Source: Theristus sp. LFF4_11 (lineage: Eukaryota; Nematoda; Chromadorea; Monhysterida; Xyalidae). From it: DNA of 64,000 nucleotides. The translations under genes were made by a program, and so were the position numbers. The stretch is taken from contig JASANC010002914.1 in the NCBI GenBank assembly GCA_030248135.1, forward strand, positions 1 through 64,000. Reading direction: 5' to 3'. The stretch's first letter is position 1, and every line of letters begins with the position of its first letter. Below are positions 1 to 10,669 of the stretch, piece by piece. The notes beneath the pieces were generated by a model that did no database searches, had not been told where the DNA came from, and saw only the letters and a list, made by a program, of their open reading frames with translations.

Positions 1-3000
1 ATTGAGTTGTGCTTGCTTCCATGAATGTTTTTTTTGCTGTCAGGCAAGCAACATCTGCAGCAGCAAGGTCGTGTCGAGACCAAGTGCGCTACATATCGTA
101 CCCCGTGAGATCACAGTATTAGCAATTGACTCAGTTGGCATAATCGTCGAGAGCAAAAAGCGACAAAAAAAACCTGCGAGCGCACCGAGGAACGTGCCGA
201 ACTGACATGCGTGCGCGTGGTCGTGCAGCTCGACCAGGTAGAGCTCGTTGAATTCGAACGCAAACGGAAACTGCTGTGTCAACTGCCAGCAGCAGTCAAG
301 GAACTGCGTGAACACGGGCGAGATCTGCAGAATCAGGGGTGAACTGGACACGAGGAAGGAAGCGACGTTGGTATTCACTGGTTCTCAGCACATGACTTCA
401 AGTTCTAGTATTCTGATCGAATGTCCAATGTTGCACCGTTACATACAAACACAACTGGTCTTACACGAACGACAGTGCATTTGCGCCGGTGAGTTTGTCT
501 GTGAGCACAACATCATACTCAATGCCCATGTTCAACTAAAGTGCACACACAGCCGTTCCAACCACTTTCAATCGCCATTTGCTGGTGTGTTACAATCAAT
601 TCCACTGTGCGCACGTTCACCACCGACCTCTTTGGCTGCATTGGATCCACTGCTCGCTGCAGCCAGTTTCGCCGTGTAGCTGCTGTTGGTGTCGTCGGCA
701 GCACAGCGACTGGCGCCCGTGTGACCGCAGCGGTCGCTGAACTTGTGCCCAAACGCAAGCCAGTCCTTCTCGATCAACGTCTGCAAATGAGACCGCGATT
801 TAGGTCGGACTGGTGATGCTGCAAATAAACACCCGTGCCTGTGATGCATGGATTCCATGCGAACCGAACTCCGTCTCCACAGCAATTCACGCACAGAATG
901 CGTGCACCAACCAGCCAATCAGCTAGTTGGTTATTTTATAGAGTTAGAAACTGTACTTTTGTGTTTCTCCTCCGAAAAAATCGCGGCTTAAACGAGCATT
1001 CGTAGTGCAACGACAGACTCCTCAAGCACTCAGCAAAGGCGCTCAATCATGGCTTTTCTTGCGCACAAGCCTGACATTTACAATGTGTCGAATAAACCAA
1101 TCAATCAAGTGTCAATCAATCAATCAATCAATCAATCGCAAATCCGTCCTTCATTCGCATTGCAATCACCAAAGGTATCGGTAGTGCCCATGCACATTCC
1201 ACTGAGCCCTGAAACAAATCAATCAATCAACCAGCGCGTGCCCGTGCACCTGGAATCCAGCGATCGTCCTGTAGTACGGCTCGAGCATCAACTGCGCCAA
1301 GGCGACCGTCTGCGCCGTGCGGTCCCACCCATCGGAGCAGTGCACAACGCAGCTGACGCCTTGCAGCACCGAGTCGGCCAGGAAACGACTCGCCTCCATG
1401 ATCAGACGCACGTGCCGCAGCCAGCCGGACTGCTCGAGGCCGTTCATGAACGCGTGCAACGTCGTCGGCTTCTGCGCCACTGCAACGGAAAATGGGTGAG
1501 TTGGGCGCAGTTGTTGTTGTTGTTCATGCCCCAACCGAAGCGGTGTTGAACAACAGATGGGAAAGCTAGTGACGCAATTTGGCCGATCGAGCGGGCTCGG
1601 TCGGGTGTGGACGCTGCGTCGTTGGCAACAATTGGGCGCAGTAGTGGGGGTGCAAGCCTCCGTCGCAAGCGCCGTCTGTTATGTTGAGTTCGACTATACG
1701 AAACAATGATTCAATTTCAAAATGATACAGGCAAGATTGCACTGATTGGCTGCAACAAAGCTGTCACCAAGGTCAGTCAATCTGATTGCACAACATCGCT
1801 TAAACGTGCAAAAATTCTAAAACCATCCGGCACGTCACTTCATCTCACGTCATCATTTATGCGTCCGTGTCTGTCTGTACGGCGACGTGCGTCAACGTCC
1901 GGACGGCTAAACGGGCCTTTACGCAGCGTGGGAAAGAACAATAAATTGAACACAACCAGAAGCTTTTCCTGGATGTAGGCGGATTGACTGTTGCAAACAT
2001 TCAGAGAACAAACACCCAAATAAATCACAATAAAAAAACACCCAAAATCAATTCAAACACAATTCAATTATCCACAATATGCACTATCAATCGTGGTTGG
2101 GCATGAGAACAAATAACCCCTCCCCAAATAAATAAAGACCCCTCAGGACCCACGGACCCTCGGTCAATTTCTGCAGACTGCCGCGCATCACGTGGATGTT
2201 CTCAATGTTGAAGAAGTGAAAGCGTGCGTTCACGTAGTTGCGCTCGTTTTCGAAGCCTTTGCCGGCCGCTTTGTTGAACATGGCGTTCAGCTGAGAGCAT
2301 AGAAAAACAAATCGTGGGAATTAGATGATCTTTTATTTTGGTCCCGCAACTCAATGCGCGCATAGATAGGTGAACAGTTTCATGGATGACGCGGGAATTC
2401 ATAATTGGCAAAGTGGTCCGAGTCCCCCACATAGGGCCGAGTCACTTGGGTGACTTTGAATTGCCACATAAAGATTGAAACTAGTTTCCTTTCTACGTCT
2501 GCACACGCACTGAGTCGCAGAACTTAAAAAAATTGAAAACAACTGAAAGCGATCACATGCACCACACACCCTCGGTCTGGTGTCAATCAAGTAGAGCACG
2601 TTGCAGTCCGGGTTCGCCTTCCTGATCTGCTCCATCAGCGACTCGTCCTCGACGCAGCGCGCGCTGAAGCCGGCCAGTGGCTGGCTGCACCGGCAAATGC
2701 TCGCCTGGAATCGTCGGTGAAACCGGTTCGGCTTTGAGTCAAGAATCAAGAATCAATTTTATATGTAAGCCTTTGTGCAAAGTCACTTCAGTTTCGACCA
2801 CGTCTTCGCACTTTACTACATCAAAATGAGTCTCATCTTCGTACTACATGCTGTTCATACAGTTTTATCGGAGTATTTTTTGCTTTTTGCGAAATAGAAT
2901 GGATGGTAGGAAAATCACCCTGTATATTTTGGAGCCCGGGGTCACCGCGGTCTTCGCTTACCAGGCGAAACCGCAAAAAAAACAGTGTCCAGCACTTGCG

Positions 3001-5060
3001 GTGTCAGTCCGCAGCCCACAAAGCAAAAACTGTCGTTCAGTACCATATTTTTCTCTGTAAGTAAAATAATTTTAAAAAAACCAATCAAACAAAAAACCGT
3101 CACATTGGAAGCGCGATGGAAATAGCTGAGCACGGGCAGACGGCCTCGACTGCGGAAACTGCACGAGCCAATCAGCATCTGCGTCGCGGCACTCGTCGGC
3201 ACAACCAGGTGCTCCGGATATGTGTCACAGTACTGAAGGGAAGGCGGAGAAATTGGAAAAATGAAACTGCATTAAAACTTTGAAACCAGTTATTAACTAT
3301 AGTTTGGTAAGGAAACGTTGTGATTTGGGATGAGTAAGTCGAGTAACGTGGCAGTCGCAAAGTGGTGCGCAGGTTGGTGGAACGGTGAAGCCACTCAATC
3401 AAGGCTGGGTTGCTTCAAGAGCAACCTGGTAATTCGCATTGAAGTTCGTCACAGTCCAATTGTCGTTTGGCAGCCCCATTCGGGTGTACTCGTCGCGAAT
3501 GTCGAAATCCCAGCCGTCATTGCGCACTGGATTCTTCGTGGCGACGGCGTGCGCGTGTTTCTTTTTGCTCGTTGCGGGCACGTAACTGAACGCGTACAGG
3601 TCTTCGATTTTCACTGAAATTGGCGGAAGAACCTGAGCACTCGCTTTGTTGTGTTATAACAGTGCAGAAAAACTGGCAAATTCTGCGTGATTTTTGGCAG
3701 ATTCTGCCTACATGAGACAGACACCATCCACACGGCTACACCCTGCAATGCGTGATGACAGAGGCCCAAACAAACAGACCAACCGGGTTGACTGAGCTGC
3801 AGCAGCGACTCGAACGCATCCTGGCACTCCTTGTCTCGGTTGAGCATGAACGAAAGCACCAGAAAATGTTTACATCGAACCGTGAGCGTGCACCCGGTCA
3901 CTGAGATGGGGCCACGTTCCACGGAGGCGATTTGGTTGTGCAACACCTGACGTGCAAAGTCAACAATGGCAATTACAAGCACCAGCGTCTACAGTCGAAC
4001 GCGAAATTATAGACAATCAACTGATTGGCTGGTGATCACGTGTGACGCATGCTGCGGGGCGGAGACTGTCCCGCACAGAACGTATGCATCACGTGATCAC
4101 CAACCAACCAATCAGCTGATTGCCTAGAATTCAGAGTTCCACTGTACTTGGGTGGCGTGTCACGCATTTGTATTCATTCCCTTCGCTGGCCTGCGGTATC
4201 TGCACTTGCCCGCAGTGCTAAAGCTGAATTGAACTTTTTCGAAGCACACCCAGCAACCTGCCGTGCATGCCGCTGCTGTTCGACGCATCCCATTTCGTCA
4301 TCTGCGAACAAAACCACACCAAACCACCAACCCAGATCTCGTTTGCGGACGCCTCTGCGACGAAGATCATGTGTGTTGTGGTGATGTAGAGTGTGCCAAC
4401 CGTGGGACGAGACGTGCGAGCGGCGAAACGATCCAGCAACTGCACTTTGTCAACCTGCAACGAACAGAACACGCATTCGCAAAAGTGGCTGCTGGTAAGC
4501 AGACTGAGTTCAATGGTTTCGATTGGCTGCAAGGCAAGTTGCGTTTGAGTGATACGGATACCTGACGTCTGCAAACGGCAGGAAAAACGGGCCTTTACTC
4601 AGTTACTTGCGCAATGCATGTTCGTACAAGTGGCGGCTGAATCGAGCCACGACCTGGACACCTGATTGGCTGCATTTGAAACACGGCCGTGCTGATTGGT
4701 CTAACCAACATTCGACAGCCAATCAGCACCCTGAGCAACAATATTGGACACCGCAGAACTGCTGTTGTTTTCGTTCGGTAAGTCAAACTGGACCACAGAT
4801 TGCGTTGGCCACAGGCAAAAACAACGTGAAAATCAATGGTCGTTGAAAATCCACTGCTCCATTTCCCATTTCAACACCAATACGCCATCGCGTAGCACCT
4901 TGCATTTCGATAACGCTGAGAAGACTCGGTGGAACTCGGTCAAATCCCAGTCGGACGTTTCAGAGCGAATGACAGAGTCACACAACGATTGTAGTTTGTC
5001 CAACGCCCATTCGCCGCTGTGCAACGCAACTTGGGCGCTCATCGCCATGGTGGAGGACAT
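1..5060 (-). CDS. Myotubularin-related phosphoinositide 3-phosphatase, MTMR6/7/8 type (3' partial)
   Basis: Removes the 3-phosphate from PI3P and PI(3,5)P2 on endosomes. Exons in transcript order: 5031-5060 (tentative), 4332-4454, 3784-3946, 3426-3613, 3104-3232, 2570-2704, 2158-2290, 1250-1479, 628-780, 186-324; all phases agree. It opens with a PH-GRAM domain ([21 protein letters not shown]), continues with the conserved [28 protein letters not shown] and [12 protein letters not shown] blocks, and has the CX5R active site CSDGWDR at 1319-1339, so it looks catalytically competent. [19 protein letters not shown] and CQFGTFLG follow, then the phase-1 donor at 186 leads out of the window; the C-terminal coiled coil is missing. 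The first exon is inferred: ATG at 5060 gives a 10-residue leader of the expected length with a weak GTTGCG donor. That reading frame also stays open to 4833. A MITE sits in the intron at 3992-4144. Confidence 0.93.
58..108 (+). repeat. GTGTCGAGACC repeat (family C), copy 1
   Basis: GCAAGGTCGTGTCGAGACC followed shortly by CGTACC. Copies in the same orientation are at 8053-8104, 19710-19765 and 41652-41700, each with GATCGTGTCGAGACC followed 10-25 bases later by ACCGTA. Short elements with this core are, to my knowledge, very frequent in Caenorhabditis introns and spacers; this is the main nematode hint in the window. Confidence 0.6.
1087..1235. repeat. (CAAT)n microsatellite tracts
   Basis: Two runs of the tetranucleotide CAAT, at about 1098-1137 and 1217-1230, lie in the MTMR intron downstream of the active-site exon. 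They are simple repeats with no gene content. Confidence 0.8.
2326..2537 (+). repeat. Dispersed repeat D, copy 1 (about 210 bp)
   Basis: Begins TGATCTTTTATTTTGGTCCC and ends near GTCGCAGAACTTAAAAAAATTG. Related copies are at 18085-18287, 18583-18756 and 28185-28382. All four share the inner block TGCGCGCATAGATAGG (or a close variant) and, in three of them, ATTGAAACTAGTTTCC. All four have the same orientation and all lie in introns of minus-strand genes. No terminal inverted repeats are seen, so this is not an obvious MITE; a SINE-like or unknown origin is possible. Confidence 0.7.
3992..4144. mobile_element. Tc1/mariner-like MITE (family A) in MTMR intron
   Basis: A short palindromic element begins CAGTCGAAC and ends GAGTTCCACTG, flanked by TA on both sides. 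Internally it has mirrored CCAATCAGCTGATTGG-like arms and CACGTG/TGATCAC motifs. It lies in the intron between the exons at 4332-4454 and 3784-3946. No coding capacity, so non-autonomous. A further decayed family A end lies near 842-950, in the intron between 780 and 1250. Confidence 0.75.
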
Positions 5061-5084
5061 TTAGTCGGTGATTGGGTGGGGCGG

Positions 5085-5170
5085 GGCGTTCATGAAGCAG
5101 CATTTAGTGACTGCGTAGCTGTATTACAACAGAGCTTCGCCGTCACTGAATACGGCTTCATGAATGCCGC
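5085..5170. mobile_element. Palindromic element family B, copy 1
   Basis: Inverted repeat of GCGTTCATGAAGCAGCATTTAG with CTGAATACGGCTTCATGAATGC around a short loop. Other copies are at 8708-8767, 15025-15104, 27574-27663 and 59603-59688. It lies just upstream of the proposed MTMR start codon. Confidence 0.7.
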
Positions 5171-6968
5171 TTCAGATGTTCTTGTAGTGGTGGTTTCGTT
5201 TCGCAATGAATATTTGAGCATTTTCTTTGCGGATTTAGAGTGTTTCTTAGCTCAGAATAGGAGATTCCTGTGAAAACTTGTTTTTCGGATTGACTCCCTG
5301 CACTAACATGGCATTGGTGTCTGCGTGTTTGTTTGCGCCTGGGCAACATCAGACTAAAAACATAAGTGAATAGCGTACATAGACATTTTAACAAGAGAAA
5401 AAATAAGATAGATCATAAAGCCGCAGGAAACGAACACACGACGGAACTAAGCCTGCAAAAAATTATATAAAACATACCCAATGCCACCAAGCTTGACGAC
5501 AGTCTTTTTTTCTTTTACGTAAATGTGAATTGAACACTTCGAAAGTGGCTTTTTTGAGCGACCAAAAACTGATAGAACCACGCGATGCAAATGAGAACAC
5601 AAACACACCGAATGTGTATGGTGGCATATGGGACCATTGGGTTGGTTGGTTGGTACTGGCATTGAAAAAAAAAACATTTATGCCATTGGAACCACAGAAA
5701 AACATCACCACTGAAAGGCACATCAAACAAAGCAAGGCACTGAGTACAACTTACAACAATGAATGAAACTCAAAAAAAATTTGAACGCTTTTTAAGGTCA
5801 AACACAACGAAACACGACAAAAACAGAAACGCAAAAAATCAAAATTACGCAAGCTACCAGCTATTCAGGTGAAAACTGAAATTCAAATTGCAAAGCTTAA
5901 TTTAGGCGCCACCAATTTCGGTGCCTCTTGCCATGAATACAAAAATATCATACTAATATGTCCTTCACATGTAAACATTCGACAAAAAGGGAGTGGCATC
6001 GACAATGAATAATAATCGATCAGAGAACCGATGTCTCTGGGTGCCTTTCATGTTGTTCATTTTTCCAATCTAAATGAGACTGTGCTGAAGAGAGACAAAG
6101 AAAAAATCTAATTTGAATGTTATCGCTCATACAACACTGCACCGGATGGAAAAAATTATGGCACCTTTGAATTGCGCGGCTTTCCAATTATCACCTTTGA
6201 TAAAAAGTTCAAGTTCAAGTTCAAGTTTTATTCTACAACAGGTACTGAACAACGGCGACTGCATTGCGCGAGGATATGGAAATCGTCAAACAGAGAATTT
6301 CGTATTTTATAAACTGAAATGAACAGAGCACAACAAACAACCTGATTGGCTGCTATTACAAATGCCACCAATCACAAACTTTTCCATTCCAACGTGATGG
6401 AGCTCTGTTATTATAATAACAACAGCAATACAGATTAGGTAATTATGAACACACACATTGCGCAAAAGCCAAACATTATTTATTGACAGAAAACATGATA
6501 ATCTGCGAACCACCGAACAAATGAATTAGCTCCACGCAATACATAAAATCCACACTGTAGCTTACACAGGCCACGCATTAGCTGAAATGCCATACTAGCA
6601 TACTAGCTATCAATCTAATGATTGTTTTTTTAGCTGACATGACATGGGCATATGTCTCGGGAGAAAATTTTTTAATATTTCTTGCAAAAAATTTCAAAAT
6701 TTTTTTTTTTTTCCTTTTCCCCCCTTTTATACACAGCAACGATGGCATTATCGTGGACACATTCTGACACGCAAATAGGGATGGACAGCAATTTCAAAAC
6801 AACTCACAATGTTATTTGAGAGCTTGAGAGACTTGTTTAGCAGTCTTTTACTTTCAAATGCCACATTGTTTCTGAAACTATACGCGCTGGAAGCATTACA
6901 AACAATTACAGGGAGAAAGCCACATTTACAAAACTCAAAAAACTGTGATCAGCTTCTTGATTGTCAAC
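5171..6968. other. Non-coding or unassigned stretch
   Basis: AT-rich sequence with no gene I can support. It holds a (AAGTTC)n-like run near 6208-6226 and a long T tract near 6698-6712. A minus-strand open stretch at 5463-5578, preceded by a CTATCAG acceptor-like site, could be a further exon of the unassigned gene upstream, but nothing in it is recognisable. Confidence 0.4.
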
Positions 6969-7197
6969 CAAAAAGAGTCTGAAGATCCCGATTGAAACTG
7001 ATTTCTGCGGAGAAGTACCACCGTAAACTTCAAACAGCGAGCTGCCAGAAAAAAAACGGTCGCAAAAAGAAACCCAAAGGCGCGTGGTCAAAATGTACCC
7101 CAAATACTAACAACCACATACTTTCATGGCCACAATATCGTTGGAGAAACACGGAGAGATCCATCTTGTTTAGCATGTTTCGCTCAGTGGTTTTCAT
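6969..7197 (-). CDS. Unassigned split coding segment (two candidate exons)
   Basis: Two minus-strand segments join cleanly. At 7122-7197 an ATG-led stretch reads MKTTERNMLNKMDLSVFLQR and ends at a strong GTATGT donor in phase 1. At 6969-7041 a TTCTGGCAG acceptor opens TRCLKFTVVLLRRNQF and ends at a GTTGAC donor in phase 2. The phases match and the codons look like the surrounding real exons. I do not recognise the family. It may belong to the same gene as 8803-9161. The upstream limit is uncertain, since the frame also continues before the ATG. Confidence 0.35.
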
Positions 7198-8052
7198 GTC
7201 AGTGTCAAGTTGAATAAGCCAACAGATAAGCCTCGCGACACGCTGAGAACCAAAACAAAGAACCCTACGAATTGTGCAGTGAAACCAGCTGCGACCTACA
7301 TGTGTGCACAGGAACGATAACAGTGAAACGCTGTCAAGTTGCTCACTGAATTTTCGTATCTAGCAACGTTGCGTGACCCATTACGATAAAAAACCTCACT
7401 CCATTCATTCCCAGGATTAAGAAGTTCCACTGGCTCATGAGGACTGTGTGCTCGACTAAGATGATAACAGTTTCCGATTTAATCCATCTTCAAGAAACAT
7501 TGAAATTGAACTTTCAGATAACTAAGTCAAATCCAAACCTCCACTGCGTGCTAAGCAAGCACATGTTGTGTCAATCAAGATAAAACAGGTTTGGACCCCG
7601 GAAATGCTATGTGCAGCAGATACTGCTGAGATATCAGTCAATGGATCGTGCTTGAAACACAACTGAAACCAAGCCATGCACGTTTTGCCCTTGAAAGTAG
7701 CCGCCACAGAAAAGATATGGTCACATTATTAGTTTATGTTACAGCTGAATGATGCAAGATTTTTTTGTATTGTCTGTTGAAATAACCAAAAATAGCGTGG
7801 AGTAGTTTTTCGTATTGACTGCGTCGAAGAACGAAATAGTGTTGTGGTATTTGTTGTTGTGTTGGTTTGGTGTCGCTTTCAATGGTGCACAAACGGCAAA
7901 AAAAACTCCAGGCATGTGGAACACGATTGCTACCGTAGGCGATGGGGTCTCAACGCGATCTCAATGCAACTTACACTGTCACTATTTTTGAGAAATGAAG
8001 ATTAGTGAAAATGGTTTTTACTATAGTTGTCTGTCTTTAAATCATAAGACTT

Positions 8053-8104
8053 GTGCAGCAAGATCGTGTCGAGACCCAACACGGCAAGTACCGTATTCCA
8101 CAAG
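8053..8104 (+). repeat. GTGTCGAGACC repeat (family C), copy 2
   Basis: AGCAAGATCGTGTCGAGACC, then AAGTACCGTATTCC. Same orientation as the other three copies. It lies in the 7198-8707 stretch, which otherwise shows no gene I can support. Confidence 0.6.
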
Positions 8105-8707
8105 CTTTTTCTTCTCGTGTTTTTATTCAAAACACCAAGCGTTGACTTAAAAAAGCTTTTTGACAGATCCAAAAAAACGTGACTAGGAAACGGAATTGTT
8201 GTGAGACGAATCAGACGCATGTCAAACACGATTCAACTATCATCGAACTGTTTCTTTCTCCGGTTTTTTCTTGTTTCTTCTGTTTTCGGCTTAACTAAAT
8301 AGATTACTGCTGGCTGAAAGCAATGCGAGGCAAAAACAGAAAGCCACATGCAAGAGAATGAAGCATGCCAGCGCAGTGGTCGTGCGAGTTCAGGTTCTTT
8401 TTATCTGTGCCTTGATTAAGTCACGTTGTTTGTTTGCATTGTTGTTAGGAGAAAACACGACTGAATGTGCTTTACGTGCTGGATTTTTCAGAACGAAAAA
8501 AGAAACGGCAAATCACACCCGCAGAAACTGTCCAAATGTCAGAGTGGAGGAATCCACCAAATCTGCCGGATTTTCGCCTGATTCACACACGGAAAGAACA
8601 ACAGACCGCGTCTGAATGGGGAGCGTGGTCGAATCGTGTTGAGGCGAGACCCAGCCATATAACGACAGCCACTGTGTGTAACCCCAAGCATAATGTTGTT
8701 GTCGTGA

Positions 8708-8767
8708 GCGGCATTCAAGCAGCAGTATTCAGTGACGCGCAACTATGAATGCTTCACGAATGCCGCT
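8708..8767. mobile_element. Palindromic element family B, copy 2 (short)
   Basis: Starts GCGGCATTCAAGCAGCAG and ends GCTTCACGAATGCCGC; a shortened copy of the family at 5085-5170. It lies just downstream of the candidate exon at 8803. Confidence 0.65.
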
Positions 8768-8802
8768 CTAATCAAGCGCGAGTGCATCGCATTCGCACCA
8801 AC

Positions 8803-9161
8803 CTTGGGTATCTTGATGTGGTCCAACAGTCCCATGACGCGATACTGCTGCTTGCCACTGTCGGTCGACGAAATCATGTAAAGCGTGAAATCGTTGTTGT
8901 GGCGTCCGATAAATTTCGTCTCCGAAAGCGTAAGTGTCCAATGTTCCTTTATTGTAGCAGACTTTCCGTCGGTTTTATGAATGCAATTATGACATAACTG
9001 GCAATTTGTTGATGATAAATACTGACTGAAATGCAAGCGACAGATATCGCGCTACAAATTTTGGGTGCAGCTTATTGCCAACTGATTGAGCAGATGACCT
9101 CGAGACAGTCCTTGTTGAGCATTTCATTCAACTGGTACGACAGAAACGAACCATGCGATGC
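8803..9161 (-). CDS. Unassigned gene, two internal exons, possible PH-like fold
   Basis: Exon 9099-9161 follows a TACACCAG acceptor and reads SHGSFLSYQLNEMLNKDCLE. Exon 8803-8997 follows a TTGCCAG acceptor and begins LCHNCIHKTDGKSA, then EHWTLTLSETKFIGRHN and FTLYMISSTDSG, ending LLDHIKIPK before a GTTGGT donor. Both exons are in phase 0 with codon use like the neighbouring genes. The alternating strand pattern ending in LDHIKIP resembles pleckstrin-homology domains, but that is a weak impression. No start or stop was located. It lies between FHIP1 and the MTMR gene in the same orientation. Confidence 0.4.
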
Positions 9162-10482
9162 CTGGTGTACCAGTGTGTTTGAATAAGAGTCGATTAAACT
9201 TATGTGCGAAACAAATATGAACGGTATTCAAACCGGGCGGAACTTCCCCACCAACCAACATGCCCAATCAGCACAGTTAAATAAGAGCAGCTCACTGGGT
9301 AAAAACCATCGTGAAAACAAGCCAACATTGAAAAAAAACACAAATTGTTGACGACGCAAAGGTAATACCAAACGGCGTATCTAATCAATTGGGCATTCAT
9401 GGATTTCAGGCGACTGAAACAATTACCCTTGATAATTACACCTGTTTGAAGCGCTGAAACGCCACAAAAGTCACACCAGCAAAGCCAAGGAGAGACAGAA
9501 AACAATGCAAGGCACAGGCATTTTCAGCCAGCTGCTTGAGCAGCTTTCAAAGGCTTAGCTTGGGGCACCTTTGCTAGAGTGTAGCCCAGAGACCATGAAT
9601 ACTGAAAATAGGATAATATGCAGTTTGGTATTGCGTGCCATGGGCTCGCTCAAGAGCATGCACTGACTCTGAGACAGAAACCCGTTAGCAAACGCGTTTT
9701 TTCTCCGCATTTCTTTAAAAATATCCGCTATGCATTGCGTTTTTTTATTTCTCTCGTTTTTCTGCATTTTAGTCGAATTTGCAAAATGAAAAACACGGAC
9801 AATTTCACACAATTCCAATGAATGGAAAACAACCCTATTCGGAGGAATTTATGACAATTAATTTCTCGAAAATTTTCAACAAGATATATAACATATGCCG
9901 TTAAATAACATACGCTTAAGCATAAGACATAAATTATTGATAGAGCGAACAACAGAAGAATCATAGAAAAAACGGTTAAAATTTTCAAACAATAAAGAAG
10001 AGAGAAAGACAACAATATTATTTGTTGAAAAGGATGCAGCGCAAAGTCAAAGGCACATCGCTGATTGGCTGCATCATACCCGTGCTAGCCAATTAGTTGG
10101 TGCCGTGTACTACGCTTAACAGCAAGCTTTGAGATAACAAAATCAAACTAAGATCTATACATCATCGGTGTGCGTGCACAGACGGTTCCTCAATGGTCCA
10201 GCTAGGCGCGTAGCGCAAAATTGCAATCGGAGAACGTAGAACTACCAAAAATCTTCAGGAAATACCAAAATTGGTTAAAGATTACTGTTTTTCCACAACT
10301 TAATTTTGAGAGAAAAAATTCTTCGCTCCGCGAAGATCTCACGGTTTATAGTGGTTAGTTAGGTTTTATTTTTGAAAGAAAATTTTCGATGGCTGAAAAA
10401 ATGTTTCGCGCGACCAGCTCTCGCCAGGACCAGCCAGCAATCGTGACTTGCACACACGCCAATGACGAAAATTACAAAACCA
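9162..10482. other. Stretch without a supported gene
   Basis: AT-rich sequence between the unassigned exons and the 3' end of FHIP1. It contains scattered GATTGGCTGC-type fragments of the MITE families (near 10060-10090), but no exon with both good splice sites and coding character was found. Confidence 0.4.
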
Positions 10483-10655
10483 CAGTCGAACTCAAAAACA
10501 TATCCAACCAGCTGATTGGTTGGTGATCACGTGACGGTGTACATTCTGTGCAGGTATTGCCTTGGAGGCGCTTTGGTTTGCCCAGAGCGCCTGCAAAGCA
10601 TCACACACGATCACCAAGCGATCAGCTCGTTGGACATGTCCTAGAGTTCAGACTG
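10483..10655. mobile_element. MITE family A next to the FHIP1 stop codon
   Basis: Begins CAGTCGAACTC and ends GAGTTCAGACTG, with the internal CCAGCTGATTGGTTGGTGATC arm mirrored at the other end. It ends 14 bp from the FHIP1 stop codon (10670-10672), so it must lie in the 3' UTR or supply the transcript end. Confidence 0.7.
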
Positions 10656-10669
10656 CACCAGCAAAACGA

